64,000 nt of DNA from Chlorella sorokiniana (taxonomy: Eukaryota; Chlorophyta; Trebouxiophyceae; Chlorellales; Chlorellaceae): contig CP084611.1 in NCBI GenBank assembly GCA_025917655.1, positions 1,116,001 through 1,180,000 of the forward strand, read 5' to 3'. Shown piece after piece: positions 37,526 through 48,518 of this stretch. Position 1 is the stretch's first letter; every line of letters begins with the position of its first letter. The notes beneath the pieces are model-generated. The model was given only the letters and a program-made list of their open reading frames with translations, had not been told where the DNA came from and did not search any database. The position numbers and the translations under genes were made by a program.

Positions 37526-40500
37526 TCAGCACTGAGCGCTCGGGGTTGCGCAGGCGGGGGCTCGCTCCTCCCACAGCATGCGCGCCAGGCACTCCAGCCC
37601 CTCCACCAGCCGCGGGCCGGGCGGGCAAAGAGCGCCGCGTCCGCCACAAAGACCGCCGAGGCGCGCACGGCGGGCAGCAGCCACCAGCCGGGCAGCGAGG
37701 CGACGGTGCAGAGGTCGGTGAGGGGGCCAGGGCGGAGCCGCGCTGCATGCCCGCCACAACCAGCACGTCGGGAGCAAAGGCACGGACCTGCGGGAGTGCA
37801 GGCCAGGTGATGCGAAAGTGTGTGTGGGGGGGAGGGGAGGGGGACTGCCGATGGAGGCTTGCCAGGGGCGATCAGCGGCTGCGCTGGCTGCATGCCCCGG
37901 TGGCCGAGCGAACCAGCCAGTGGGGGCGGCCGGTACGCCAAACACGGTTGATGGCAGGAGGCGCAGGCTGAGGCGGCGCCAAGGCCAGCCCAGACCCAGC
38001 GGCCACGCAGCCCACCCACCTGGTCCCAGGAGAGCTCAGCCGCCGCATCCCCTGGGGCCTCCTCCGCCCAGCCGTCGCCGCCCGCCAGCGAGACCAGGTC
38101 CGGCAGCCAGCAGCCTAGCGTGCGCAGCGGGCGCAGCGACGCCAGCACCAGCACGCGGGGCCGCGCAGGCGCCGCCGCAGCGGCCAGCGCGGCCTCTGCG
38201 GCGGCGCGGCGAAGACGCAACCGCAGCCTGTCCACGGTGCGCACCGCCTCGTCGCGCACCCCCGCCGCCTCGCCCACCTGTACAGCAGGCGGTACACGCC
38301 AGCTCAGCAACGCGGAGGGAGGCAGGCGGAGCCAGCGTGCAGCCACGCCGTCATGCAGAGCAGCAGAGCAGCGGCGGGGCCCCGCCAGGGGGCAGCCGCC
38401 AGCGCGACGGCGGCAGCGCCTCACCGCCAGCATCGACTCGAGCACGTCTGCCAGGGTGCGCCGCCGCACGCACACCACGCGGCACGACTGCTGCAGCCCC
38501 ACCACCACCAGCGCCTCCAGCAGCGCGCGCCCCAGCCCGCAGCCGCCGCAGTGCAGCGCGCCGGCCGCGGCGCAGGCGGGAGCCGAGCAGGCGCTGCCCT
38601 CCGGCTCCTCGTACACCACCAGGCCGGGCCGCTCGCGAGCCAACACCTCATCATCTATGGCGGGCTCCAGCTGCAGCCTGTGCGCGTGCGGCTGCGGGCG
38701 GCGGCGCCGCCCAGCGGCAGGTGCCACGCGGGGCGCCGCCCGCGCGCCCCCCCGCACGTCGGGCTCTCCCTGCGGCTGCCCGCGGCCGAGGTGCCGCCGC
38801 TGGCGGAGCTGGGGCGGCGCAGGGAGGAGGTGGAGGCGGGGGAGGAGGAGCGGGCGGCGAGGCTGCGGCGGGCCTTGGCGCGTGCCGCCGCCTCGGGTGG
38901 GTGGTCGCACGCATCGCTGACGGCCGCCACGCGGGCGCCCAGCCCCAGCGCCCACAGCATCTCGGTGGCCCCGGGCTCAGGCTCACGATCCGGTCGCTGG
39001 GGGTGTGGCTGCATGGGGGCAGGGGCGGCGCGAGAGCCAGAGCCAGGGGGTGAGGGGAGCAGCGGGAGGGCCGGCTCGCAGCAGCGTCAGCAAGGCGCGG
39101 CGAGCGCGGCCCCGCTCACAAAGCCCCGCCCAGGCAGCCCCGCGCTCAGCCCCGCCCAGGCACCTGTGCTGCCAGTTGTAGGGCGTGGCGCTCAGCGCCA
39201 GGTGGCGCGGCTCCAGCCCAGAGTGCAGCTCCAGGCCGGCCGGGAGCGCGTCGCCGCCGCCGCCGCCACCGCGCCGCCGCCGCCGCTGCCCACCCCTGCG
39301 CTGGGCGGCCGCTCAAAGCGCTCATACGAGGCGGAGCGGCTGTGGAGGCCGCCGCCCACGGGTGAGGGGGTCCAGGCTGCAGAGGCGCTGCCGGAGGGGC
39401 CGTGGTAGGGCGAGCCGCTGACGGGCACAGCGTAGGGGGCGTGCGGGTGCTGCGCGGCGGCGCAGGCAAAGGCGCTGCCCCCGCGCGGCCGCTGCCGGGG
39501 TGCTGCGCCAGGGGGTGCAGCCGGGGCCAGGAGTAGGAGCCCGGGATGGCGCCGCCGCCGCCGTGCTGCTGCCGCAGGCCGCCGTAGGGCGCCACGCCCG
39601 CCGCCTCCAGCGGCAGCGGCGGCACGTGCGGCGGGGGTGGTGCCCCATCGAGTGGCCGTTGGCCAGCCCCAAGCCGCCGTAGTGCTGCCCAAAGTGCTGC
39701 TGCTGGTGGTGCAGCCCTGCTGGCACCGCCGCAAAGTAGGCCCGCCGCCCGCCCCCCGCCGCCGCCGCCCGCCTCCAGCTCGCGCGGCGACAGCTGCTGC
39801 GGCGACTCGCTCAGCGGCGGCGACAGCACCTCGCCGGGCGGCAGCGCCCGATGCCGACGTGGGGGCTGTAGCTGCTCAGCGAGTTCATGCTCATCACCTT
39901 GGAGAGGGTGGTGGCCGGGGGAGAGGGAGCGCGCGGCGCCGGGGGCCGGCATGCTGGCGTGGCGCGGAACGTCTGCAGGGGAGCAGCGCACAGCCGCGGG
40001 AACCGGGTCAGCGCCCTGTGCAGCAGGCGGGAGCAGAAGCAAGCCCAGGGGCGCGGCGCGGCACGGGCAGCGCTGCCGCGGCGGCACCCACTCTGGCCAG
40101 GCTCGCCGGCGGCGGCAACGCTGAAGCGGGCAGTGGGCAGCAGGCCGTCCTCGGAGCGGCCGCGCAGGTGGTCAGCCCCGCCTGCCGCCGCCGCCGCCGC
40201 CGCGCGCTGCTTGGCCGCCAGGCGCTCCTCTCGCGAGAAGTCGGGGGAGGAGCGGCAGTGGGGCACGCCGCCGCGGGGCATGCCTTTGGAGGCAGACTGC
40301 GGGAGGGGGGCACAACACAGTAGAAAGCTGGGCCGCTGGGCAATAACCGCTCGCCGCTGCCCACTGCCAGCCGTGCAAAGGCACCCCGTGCAAGGCACAA
40401 GGCCGCGAGTGCCTCCCGCGTGCCCCCGGTTGGCATCTGCCGCCACAAACCGGCCTGCACCTCCCAGCTTTTGGGTGCCGGCGGGCTGTCCCCCCCCCCA

Positions 40501-43436
40501 CCTGCGGTGTGCTGTGAAGCGAGGTGACCGCGCTCTGCAGGCTGGCCGCCGCCGCCGCCGCGTCCCGCACCGCAGCCGCCACCGCATCCAAGTCCACCTG
40601 GCGGCATGCATCCACCAGGCTTGCGGCAAAATCTGCGGGAGGAGGTAGATGTGTGCGAGTGTCGGCGAGCGGGTGGGGTTTTGAAGGGGGTGGGGGACGG
40701 GGCAGTGAAACACCGCTGAGGGCGCCTGCAAGCACGCGGCGGCAGCCGCGAGCCGGGGCTGGCAGTCCCGCTGGCCGGGCCCCGCCCCACCTGGGCAGTT
40801 GCCAAAGTGGAGGTGGACGTAGGAGGCGAGGACGCGGCGCGCGTGGAAGCCCTCGGCGGCCTCGGCGGCGCCCGGCACCTGCGGCTGCACGCGATAGCAG
40901 GTGGACCAGGCGGGGGCTGCCGCCTCGGCCTTGCCCGCCAGCGCCTGGCCCAGCCCCGGCACCACGCTCTCCTGCGGGCAGAGGCGCGCAGGCAGCAGGT
41001 GTGGGTGAGACGCGCTGGTAGCAAGGCAGGGGCAGGGGAAGACCAAGGGAGCAGGCATCGCGTGGGCGCTGACAGCATGCCTCTGGTGCCTGTGCCAAGC
41101 CTTTGGCTGGCGAGCCGGCGCAGCTCAATGGGTGCAAGGCCTCAACACCCACCACCCACACCCCAGTTCACGCCCCCCCAAACTGCCTACATCCCTGCAC
41201 ACACCATCAAACCCCCACCCCAGCTAACAACCCCCACCTCACACCACACACACACACACACGCGCACCTGCACAATCTCGGAGAAGTGGAAGACCTGGCC
41301 GCGCACGCGCCGCCCCGCCGGGAACAGCGGGCAGCCGGGCAGCGTCTCCACCTCCACATACCCCATGGTCATGCGGCTGGCAGACATGACCGCCCTGAAG
41401 GGAAACACGCCAACTGCGGTGGCGGGGGGGCGAGGGGGAGCAGGGGCTCAGGCGGCAAGCAGCACACGGCGGCGAGAGCAGCAGCTGGATGCGGCCAGGC
41501 CCAGGTGGTCTGCCAGCGAGGCGGGTGCGGAGCAGCCTGCTGCCCCCTGCTGCAGCTGGTGTTCCCCGGCCGGCGAGCCCCAGCCCGCGCACCCATGGCG
41601 CGTGCCGCCTCCTCTGGGTGCGGCTGGATGGACTTGGAGAGGTAGAGCAGGCCGCCGCACTCGGCGTACACCACGCCCCCACGCGCGCAAAGGCCGCCAG
41701 GCTGGCGCGCAGCACGCGGTTCTCAGCCAGCTCAGCGGCGTGCCTGCGGGAGGCCAGGCAGGGCTGTGGGCATGGATGGCGCCAGGCAGGGAGGGCGACG
41801 AGCGGCGCAGCACAAGCCAATAGGGGGCTGGGCGAGCGGGCGGGAGGAGGGCGCCGCAGCATGGCCAGCCCCGCCTATTTTGCCAAACAAGCAAACAAGT
41901 TAAGGTGGGCAGCAGGCCAGCAGAGGCTCACCGCTCGGGGTAGCCGCCCCCAGGTACACGCCCGCCACGTCGGCGGGCAGCGGGTCGACCAGGGGGAGAA
42001 GGGGACGAGGTCGGCCCCTGCCGCGCGCAGCAGGTGCAGGTTGTCATGATAGTAGAAGCAGAAGGCGGCGTCGCGCGCCACCGCGATGCGCACGCGGCCG
42101 CGCGGCTGCCCCGCTCCGCCCTTGCGCCCCCGCTCCCCCTGCTGCTGCTCCTGCTGCGCTGCCGCCGCCGTGGGCTGCTCCGCGCCGCGCGCCGCGGGCG
42201 CATCCGCGTCCACCGGGCGGCGGCGGCGGCACGTCTGCCGTGGCACCCAGCTCCAGCAGCGCATCCAAGTCGACGTGCGCCGCCGCCAGCTGCGCCAGGG
42301 CAGCCACCAGGTTGGGCGGCACGCCTTCGTCGCCGGGCATGTGCAGCCCCAGGTGGCGCTCCGGAACCGCCACCGCCTCGCTCTGCAGGCATGGGCACAC
42401 ATGCTGCGGTCAACCGCGCCGCCTCAGCTGGGCAGAGCGGGTGCGGCGGGGGCCGGCGGGAAAGGACAGCTGCACAGGCAGAGGTGGTGCATGAACACAT
42501 CGCCATGCCGCGCCAGGCAGCCACGACCCCGCCCCCGTCGCCCACCTTTGGCACCCCGCCGAGCACCGCGGCCTGGATGCCGGCGGCTTCCAGGGCGTCC
42601 CGCAGCCACTGCGTGTGCGCGGCTCCGCCGACCTTGTTGAACAGCAGGCCGGCGGCGCAGCTGCGGGTCAAACTCGATGTACCCCTTGGCCAGGGCGGCG
42701 GCGGAGCGTGCCACGGCGCTGGCGTCCATCACCAGCACCACCGGCGCGCCCAGCCACTTGGCCAGCTGCGCGGTGCTGCCCTGCTCGGTGGCACCGTCGC
42801 GGCCGTCAAACAGGCCCATCACGCCCTCCACGACCGCCACGTCGGCGCCCGCCGCGGCGCGGTGGAACGCCGCCAGCACCTGCTCCCGGCTCAGCATCCA
42901 GCTGTCCAGGTTGATGCTGGGCCGCCCCGTGGCCGCCTCGTGGTGCATGGGGTCGATGAAGTCTGCGGAGGGGGCGCAGGCAGCTGAGACGGGAAAAGGC
43001 CGGCCGGCCGCGGCACGGGGCAGGGCCGAGCAGGCGGCGGCGTGCGGCAGCACCGCCGCGCTGGTGCGAGAGCGCGGGGGCGCCCACCTGGTCCGACTTT
43101 GAACGCTTGCACCTTCAAGCCCCGCTCTCTGCACTCAGACAGGCGAAACGTCACCTCTCGCCTGCAGCTGTCATCCCGCGCAACACCTTGGCGCCCTCAC
43201 ATCCCCAGCCCGGGCGCTTGCCTGAGAGCGGCGGCGATGCCCACAACCATGGAACTCTTGCCCACGCCGCTGCTGGTGCCGGCTATGCAAAAGACCGCCT
43301 TTGGAGGGGCCCGCAGGGCCCCTCCTCTGGAGCAGGCGTCATGCGGGCCCTTGGCGGCTCCTTGCCGCTTTACCAATCCTGAAAAACCGCCGAGAGGGCT
43401 CCTTCCATTTGTCGCGCTGCTACAACAAAGGTGCAC
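37526..43436 (-). CDS. CobB/CbiA-type cobyrinate a,c-diamide synthase fused to a BtuF/TroA-like binding domain
   Basis: Bacterial CobB/CbiA amidates the a and c side chains of the corrin ring using ATP and glutamine (established). The N-terminal ATPase part has the P-loop [12 protein letters not shown], then [15 protein letters not shown] with [33 protein letters not shown] and [15 protein letters not shown]. The amidotransferase part has [53 protein letters not shown] with the expected Cys, GQVFHFSE and [11 protein letters not shown]. Exons include 43436-43222, 43161-43088, 42962-42546 and 42382-41932. The first intron is GC-AG. A Ser/Gly/Pro-rich linker (about 40.6-39.2 kb) leads in phase to [19 protein letters not shown], the start of a helical-backbone metal receptor domain, which runs through [13 protein letters not shown] to [17 protein letters not shown]. 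The N-terminal ATG is unresolved; 43436 is only the start of the open frame. Frame slips occur, for example near 42660 and 41685. Confidence 0.72.
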
Positions 43437-44003
43437 GTTGGTTTGCTGCTCCTAGGTCGGGGGCAGGGCGTAATCGAAGGTGTCAAGATGAGAACGGAGC
43501 ACTGGGGGCTGCGTGCTCGGCAGATGCACCCCCGCCATCCAGCTGGAGATGTGCTGAGGGGGCGCTGTGCGCCGCCTCCGCCGCACGACGCCGCCGGCTG
43601 AACCCTGTCAACCCCAACACCCTCTCTGCTGCAGGCTGGCAATCGTCCCCCAACCAACCGAAACCTACACGATATCCAGCATCCTGATTGTGGCAACACC
43701 AGGGTTCACCAGGCACAAGTGCAAGCAGGGATTTACACAAAATCGGCGGCGCGTAAGAAAGCGCAGGGAAATCTACAGCAGCACGAGGATGGAGCAGCTG
43801 ATAGAGTACAGTGGGTGGCACATCGCAATACTGATTCATTGTACAAGAAACAAGTGCAGGGGTGGGGGTGGCTGGTGCCCTGGGGCGCATGAAAGCGCTG
43901 GCCGCGGGCGACGGCCAGCCAGGTAAGCCATGAAATTGCTGCATCAACATAATACGCTTGCGCTGAAGCTGGGAAGCACACACTTAACATCCATCCTAGG
44001 GAT
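43437..44003. other. Region between the DUF4864 gene end and the CobB gene start
   Basis: Should contain the missing first exon and promoter of the CobB-like gene. It also holds TTACA at 43733-43737 (TGTAA on the minus strand), a plausible polyadenylation signal about 270 bases past the DUF4864 stop. One candidate first exon starts [12 protein letters not shown] at about 43405, but its splice phase to the P-loop exon creates a stop, so it is not adopted. Confidence 0.4.
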
Positions 44004-45077
44004 TCAGATCACGCCATACAGCGTTTTGGCGCTGCAGCCCTCTGCCAGCAGCTTGCTGGTATACCAAAACCTGCAGGTCGGCGAGGGACAACAGCTCACA
44101 GAGTCCACCATGCCAGCTCGCCAGCGTCGCGCGCGCGCCCCCTCCTCCCCCCAAAAAAACAAAGCAGCGCTTGTCTTCTCACAACACCGTCGCACGCGCA
44201 CCCGTCGTACTTGCCGCCAAAGCGCTGCTCCATGAAGAAAGAATAGTCGCGCTCTTCTCGGCGGTAGGCATTCACCACGTGCACACGCGCCACCCACTGG
44301 CTCTCAGACACCTCCAGCGCGGAGGTCAACTCCCAGTCGGACAGCGACAGCAGGGTGGTGTAGTAGGGGGTGTACAGGATGCGCCGGAACCGCTCAAACT
44401 GCGGCGGGCGGGCGCCATCGACACGCAAGCTGTGTCACGCACGAGCAGGGTGCCGCTGCGAGGCAAGCAAAGGCAGCGGGGGCTGCTGGGCAGCCTGAAA
44501 CCACCTGCCCCAGGTCCAAATTGACACCAAAGTAATCACTACGCGCAAAGGGATCAAACCCTGCAGCAAGGAACGGCGGGGACGCGGGTGGAGAGCCGGG
44601 TGCGCTTCCAGGGCGGAGCGCTGCGCCACCGCTTTGTGCGGGCCTGTCGCAGCCATCCGAGGTCCGCACCCGCAAACCGATACAGGACCTCGATGCCAGC
44701 ATCGTTGTGGGGAAAATTGTTGTTCTGTAGCGCCTGAACAGCATGAAAGAGAGCTTCAGTTTGGTGCACCGGCACCCAGCAGCCGACACTTCGTCAATTG
44801 GCCGCACCTTGAGCTGCGCCTCCACGGCACCCTCACGACCCAGCCAAAATGAGGGCTCCAGCTGGGCCGTTTTCTTGGGGCCAGGCAGCGGGAGGGGCAG
44901 TGGCTCTGCTTCAGAGTTATCAGGCGGGCCACAGCAGGCGCGGCCCACTTGTCGCCGCCGCGCCGACCGTGCTACTGCTCCTGCTGCGCTTCTGGTTCGC
45001 TTGCCCTGGTCCACTGATCGTGTCTGACCTCCTGGCCAGCCGCACGGCCGCAAAGAAGCTGCGCTGCACCCTGCCAT
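44004..45077 (-). CDS. DUF4864-like plastid protein
   Basis: Start ATG 45077 gives a basic, Ser/Arg-rich N-terminus consistent with a plastid transit peptide. The core reads HQTEALFHAVQALQNNNFPH then GIEVLYRFAG, spliced to FDPFARSDYFGVNLDLGQ, then FERFRRILYTPYYTTLLSLS, SQWVARVHVVNAYRREERDY and SFFMEQRFGGKYDG, and finally FWYTSKLLAEG to a TGA at 44004. This is the order of the DUF4864 family found in plants and bacteria, an NTF2-like fold of unknown function. Intron phases agree (G|GG, CAG|TTT, GG|G). The frame slips near 44790, just before HQTEALF. The closing segment is shorter than the family's usual end. Confidence 0.66.
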
Positions 45078-45447
45078 TGGCGGTCCACCTCTTTATGGCC
45101 CTCTGATGTTCCCCGAACAGGCCGCAGGCGAATGAAGCTGCCTCTGCAGACGCAACGACCGCTGCTCCACTCGAAAGACAGGTGCAACTTTGAAGGCCAG
45201 AGGGAGTGATCGTGGACACCTGGGCCAGCAGACGAGCCTCAGATTAAAGGATAGTGCGCACGGCTTCAACACTTCCGCACATGGTGATGAAGTGGCTGGC
45301 TTCGGCGCCACCGCAGCCGCCAGGTGGAGGCTGGCTTTTGACGGCAGGCAATTCTTTTGGTGGCTGAAATGTCCTATGGTGGCTGAAATGTCCGAGTCAG
45401 AGGCTGTCAAATATTCTTCATTGACATCCATTGACGCCCCTAGGAAA
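45078..45447. other. Short region between DUF4864 gene and transporter gene
   Basis: About 370 bases holding the DUF4864 promoter and the transporter 3' end. A near-tandem TGGTGGCTGAAATGTCC repeat lies at about 45357-45392. No gene was seen. Confidence 0.4.
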
Positions 45448-48177
45448 TCAGTGGCTTGAGGCTGCTAGCCGCTGCTGCCGCTGCCCCAGCCGAAAAGCCA
45501 CCGCTGCCCATGCTGCGCACACAGGAACGCAGGCCGCGGCAACCCCTGAGGGGCCAAACCCCCATGACGGCACCAAGGCCTCAAAGGCAGCCGCAGCGAT
45601 GGTGTCTCCAACACGCTGCGCACAGGGCAGTGCACTGTTTGGTCGACATGCATGCCAGCCTCTCGCTTTCAAGGGCTCAACGGCGCTATTGCACCCCCTT
45701 CACACGCGCCTTCCGCCAGGACCATGCCTAAGCATGGGCATCTCGCTTGCCCTGCCGGCAGCCCCCTCCACCTGTTCAGTCCCAGCGCGCCCAAATGCCC
45801 CCCGCCCTCCCTCCCGGCCCGCGCCCCCCCGCCCCCCCCCGACGCCCCCGACGCCCCCAGCCACAACCCACCTGCACCACCGTGTCCATGAATATCTTGG
45901 CCCGATACTTCTCCTCCCGGCTCACCACCGTGAACAGCGACTCCCGGGCGGGGCGCGCCAGCGCATACGCCAGCACCTTGCGAAGCACCTCGCCGAACGC
46001 CACTGCACCGCCGCGCGGGGTGGCCGGGTTGCGCGGGGCAGGCAGCGTGCGGTTGGGGGTGGCGACATGAGGGCCAGGCGGGCTGGCATGCAGGGAGCCC
46101 AGCAAGCAAGCCCTGTCGCTTGCCTGCGGCGGGGGGGGGCGGGCCGCAATGCCCGCCATCAGCAGCCCTGCCGTGGCCGGGAGGGCGGCCAGCGCGAGCG
46201 GCAGCCCCAGGTGCCGAATCACGCGCCCTGCAGCAGCGCCGGGCCGGCCGGCGGGGCAGCGATTCTCACGCGGGCGGCATCCTTCACTGTTGACAGGCCC
46301 AGACACCGCCGTCCACAGCGCACTGCCCGCCAGCACGCAGGTTGTTGCACCAACACGCGCCAGAACCTTGTAACATGACCCCCCACCACCACACACCGCC
46401 ACAACCCCCCAACACACGACCCCGCAAGGCGCGCCTGTGGCCAGCAGCTGCAGCCCGAGTATGAGGAAGGCGGAGGTGGAGTTGATGGCGGCAAACCAAG
46501 CGGTGCGGCTGGCGGCGTCCGGCACTGCGCGGCAGGCGCAGCGGGGGGAGTGTGGGGGCGCTTGCACAGCCCGCCTCCGGCTCGCTGCCCCTGCAGCCAT
46601 GAGCACCCACCTTGCGCCACCACTAGCGCCTTCTCGAAGTAAAAGAAGGAGGAGGTCCAGTAGTTGAGGGCCAGGTAGGCGCACAGGTGCAGCAGGTAGG
46701 AGGAGGCCCTGGGGGAGCAAGCGGGCACAAAGGCACTGAGCGGGCGACTCATTCCGCTTGCTTGCATGAGCGCAGCCCGGCAACTCGTGCAGCGAAGCAG
46801 CCTGCTGCAGAGGGGCATACTATTGCCTGCCCCTGCTGCCAGTGCTTGCCTGACCAGGCGGTAGCCCTCCAGGGTGCTGCCCAACAGCCCATTCAACGGG
46901 CCTCTGCTGCCGCCCGCGGCCCCCTGAAGGCGCCACCGTCGCTGCTCTTGGCGCCTGGCCCCTCGCCGATGCGCGTGCGCACAGCCGCGGCCTCCCCACC
47001 GTTGCGGTTGGGGCCAGTGTCTGCCTTGCCGCTGGTGCCACCCAGGCTGGTGCCGCTCGCTGTGCGCACCAGTTGGCCGCCGCTCAGAGGGCGCCCCAGA
47101 CCGCCGCTGTCGGGCTGCTCCGCAACGACGCCCGATCCTGGCGCCGCGTCAACAGTCAGCGGCAAAGCGCTGCCTGCTGGCCTGACGGCGTGGTAGCGCC
47201 CGGCTGCCCGGCCAGCCAGCTCCAGCATCGTCGCCGACGCCAGGAGCGGCAGCAGCGAGGGGCTGCCGCTGTCGCCGCCGCCGCCGAGCATTGGGGCGCG
47301 TGCCAGGGCTCCAGCCCCCAGCGACCCCAGCAGCTGGCCCAGCGTGGCACCCGCGCCCAGCAGGCCAAACAGCCGCCCCGCAGCCTCCGGGCTAAAGCAG
47401 TCTGCAGACCTGGCCCACAAGGACGACACGGCCACCAGGTTCATCAGGCTGACAGCCAGGAAAAGGCCGCCCTCACGGCCGCCTGCGCCGCTGTGAGCTG
47501 CGCAGCGCCCGCCGCTGCCAGCAGGCGCCGCTGGGCCTGCTGGGCGCCGGCGGCGCTGCTGCGGCCGCCTTGCGTCGGCTCAGAATAGTGGGACGCGGCA
47601 GGGACAGGCACGCCGGCTGCCAGGTACAGCAGCAGGAAGCCTGCAGAGTGCAGGCCGCAGGCCGGGGTTGAGCGACTCGCTGACTGGCGGCACTGCATGA
47701 AGGCACTGAGGCAAGGCCCCAGCAGGGGTGGCTCACCCAGCACGGACAGCGACAGCGCCCTGAACAGCAGCTGCAGGCCGCGCTCCTTGGCAGGGTAGCG
47801 GTTGAGGAAGGCAGAGGCCAGCGGGGTGGCCGCCAGCAGAGTCAGGAGCAGGGAGGCGGCAAACAAGCGTGGCAGATAGTCGGCGCCAAGGGCGACGGCT
47901 GCCTCGTCCCGAAGGGGCAGCAGCATAAAATAGCCGCCTAGCGCACAGAGGAACGAAGAGAATCCAGCTGACAGGGGCTGGATCTGCGCATATAAATGTG
48001 GGGGACAAAAGGCATGAGAGTGGGATTTAGAGCCAAAGCGCAAGCATGCCGCGTCTGCGCGGAAGAGAGGCGGCGGCGGCGACAGCGGCTTACAAAAGCG
48101 CAGTAAAGAACGCCGCGCTTCACCTCTTCATCTCGTATCGGACCAAGCCGTTGAACGATTGCCCAAATCGGCCCCAT
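45448..48177 (-). CDS. Multi-pass transporter related to MFS and nucleotide (NTT-like) carriers
   Basis: ATG 48177 opens MGPIWAIVQRLGPIRDEEVK, spliced in phase to IQPLSAGFSSFLCALGGYFM and LPLRDEAAVALG, the family's first helix and loop. Further helices include RLFAASLLLTLLAATPLASA, NLVAVSSLWARSADCFSPEA, LFGLLGAGATLGQLLGSLGA, YLLHLCAYLALNYWTSSFFY, WFAAINSTSAFLILGLQLLA and LGLPLALAALPATAGLLMAG. The late loop RPARESLFTVVSREEKYRAK followed by IFMDTVVQ, then RVGDTIAAAAFEALVPSWGF in the last exon (45615-45448), is characteristic of bacterial and algal relatives of ATP/ADP translocases within the MFS fold. The substrate cannot be told from sequence. A long Gly/Ser-rich loop interrupts the middle. 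A plastid or plasma-membrane location is equally possible. Confidence 0.7.
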
Positions 48178-48518
48178 ACGGGGCCTGAAGCGCTTCCCAA
48201 AGCAACTCAGCAGAGCCGGGGCGACTAAAGCTCTTGTTGAATTTATTGTTTAACCACGATCAAGTCAACTACATCCGGTATTAATGACAAGGCCGCTGAC
48301 AGCCTGCAGCCCTCTCCGACTCTCGCAAGCGGGCGGCAGGCGACACAACCATTTTGTGCCAGCTCAGAATCCATCAAGGCGGATCATACTGTTGCATCTG
48401 TGCATACTTGCAAAGCATTGATCACTTATTTCTTCATCAAAAGCTAGAGTGCAACTCGACTGCTGTCTCAAGCATGAGCCAGTTCCACACATTGGCGACG
48501 TGTGTCACGGCCCAGTCA
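48178..48518. other. Region between transporter start and synaptotagmin-like gene end
   Basis: About 340 AT-richer bases likely carry the transporter promoter and the 3' untranslated region of the upstream gene. No gene is recognised. Confidence 0.4.

Noticed and set aside
43370-43405. [12 protein letters not shown] followed by a GT donor as first exon of the CobB-like gene
   Set aside because: Joining it to the P-loop exon gives an in-frame TGA and a 47-base intron.
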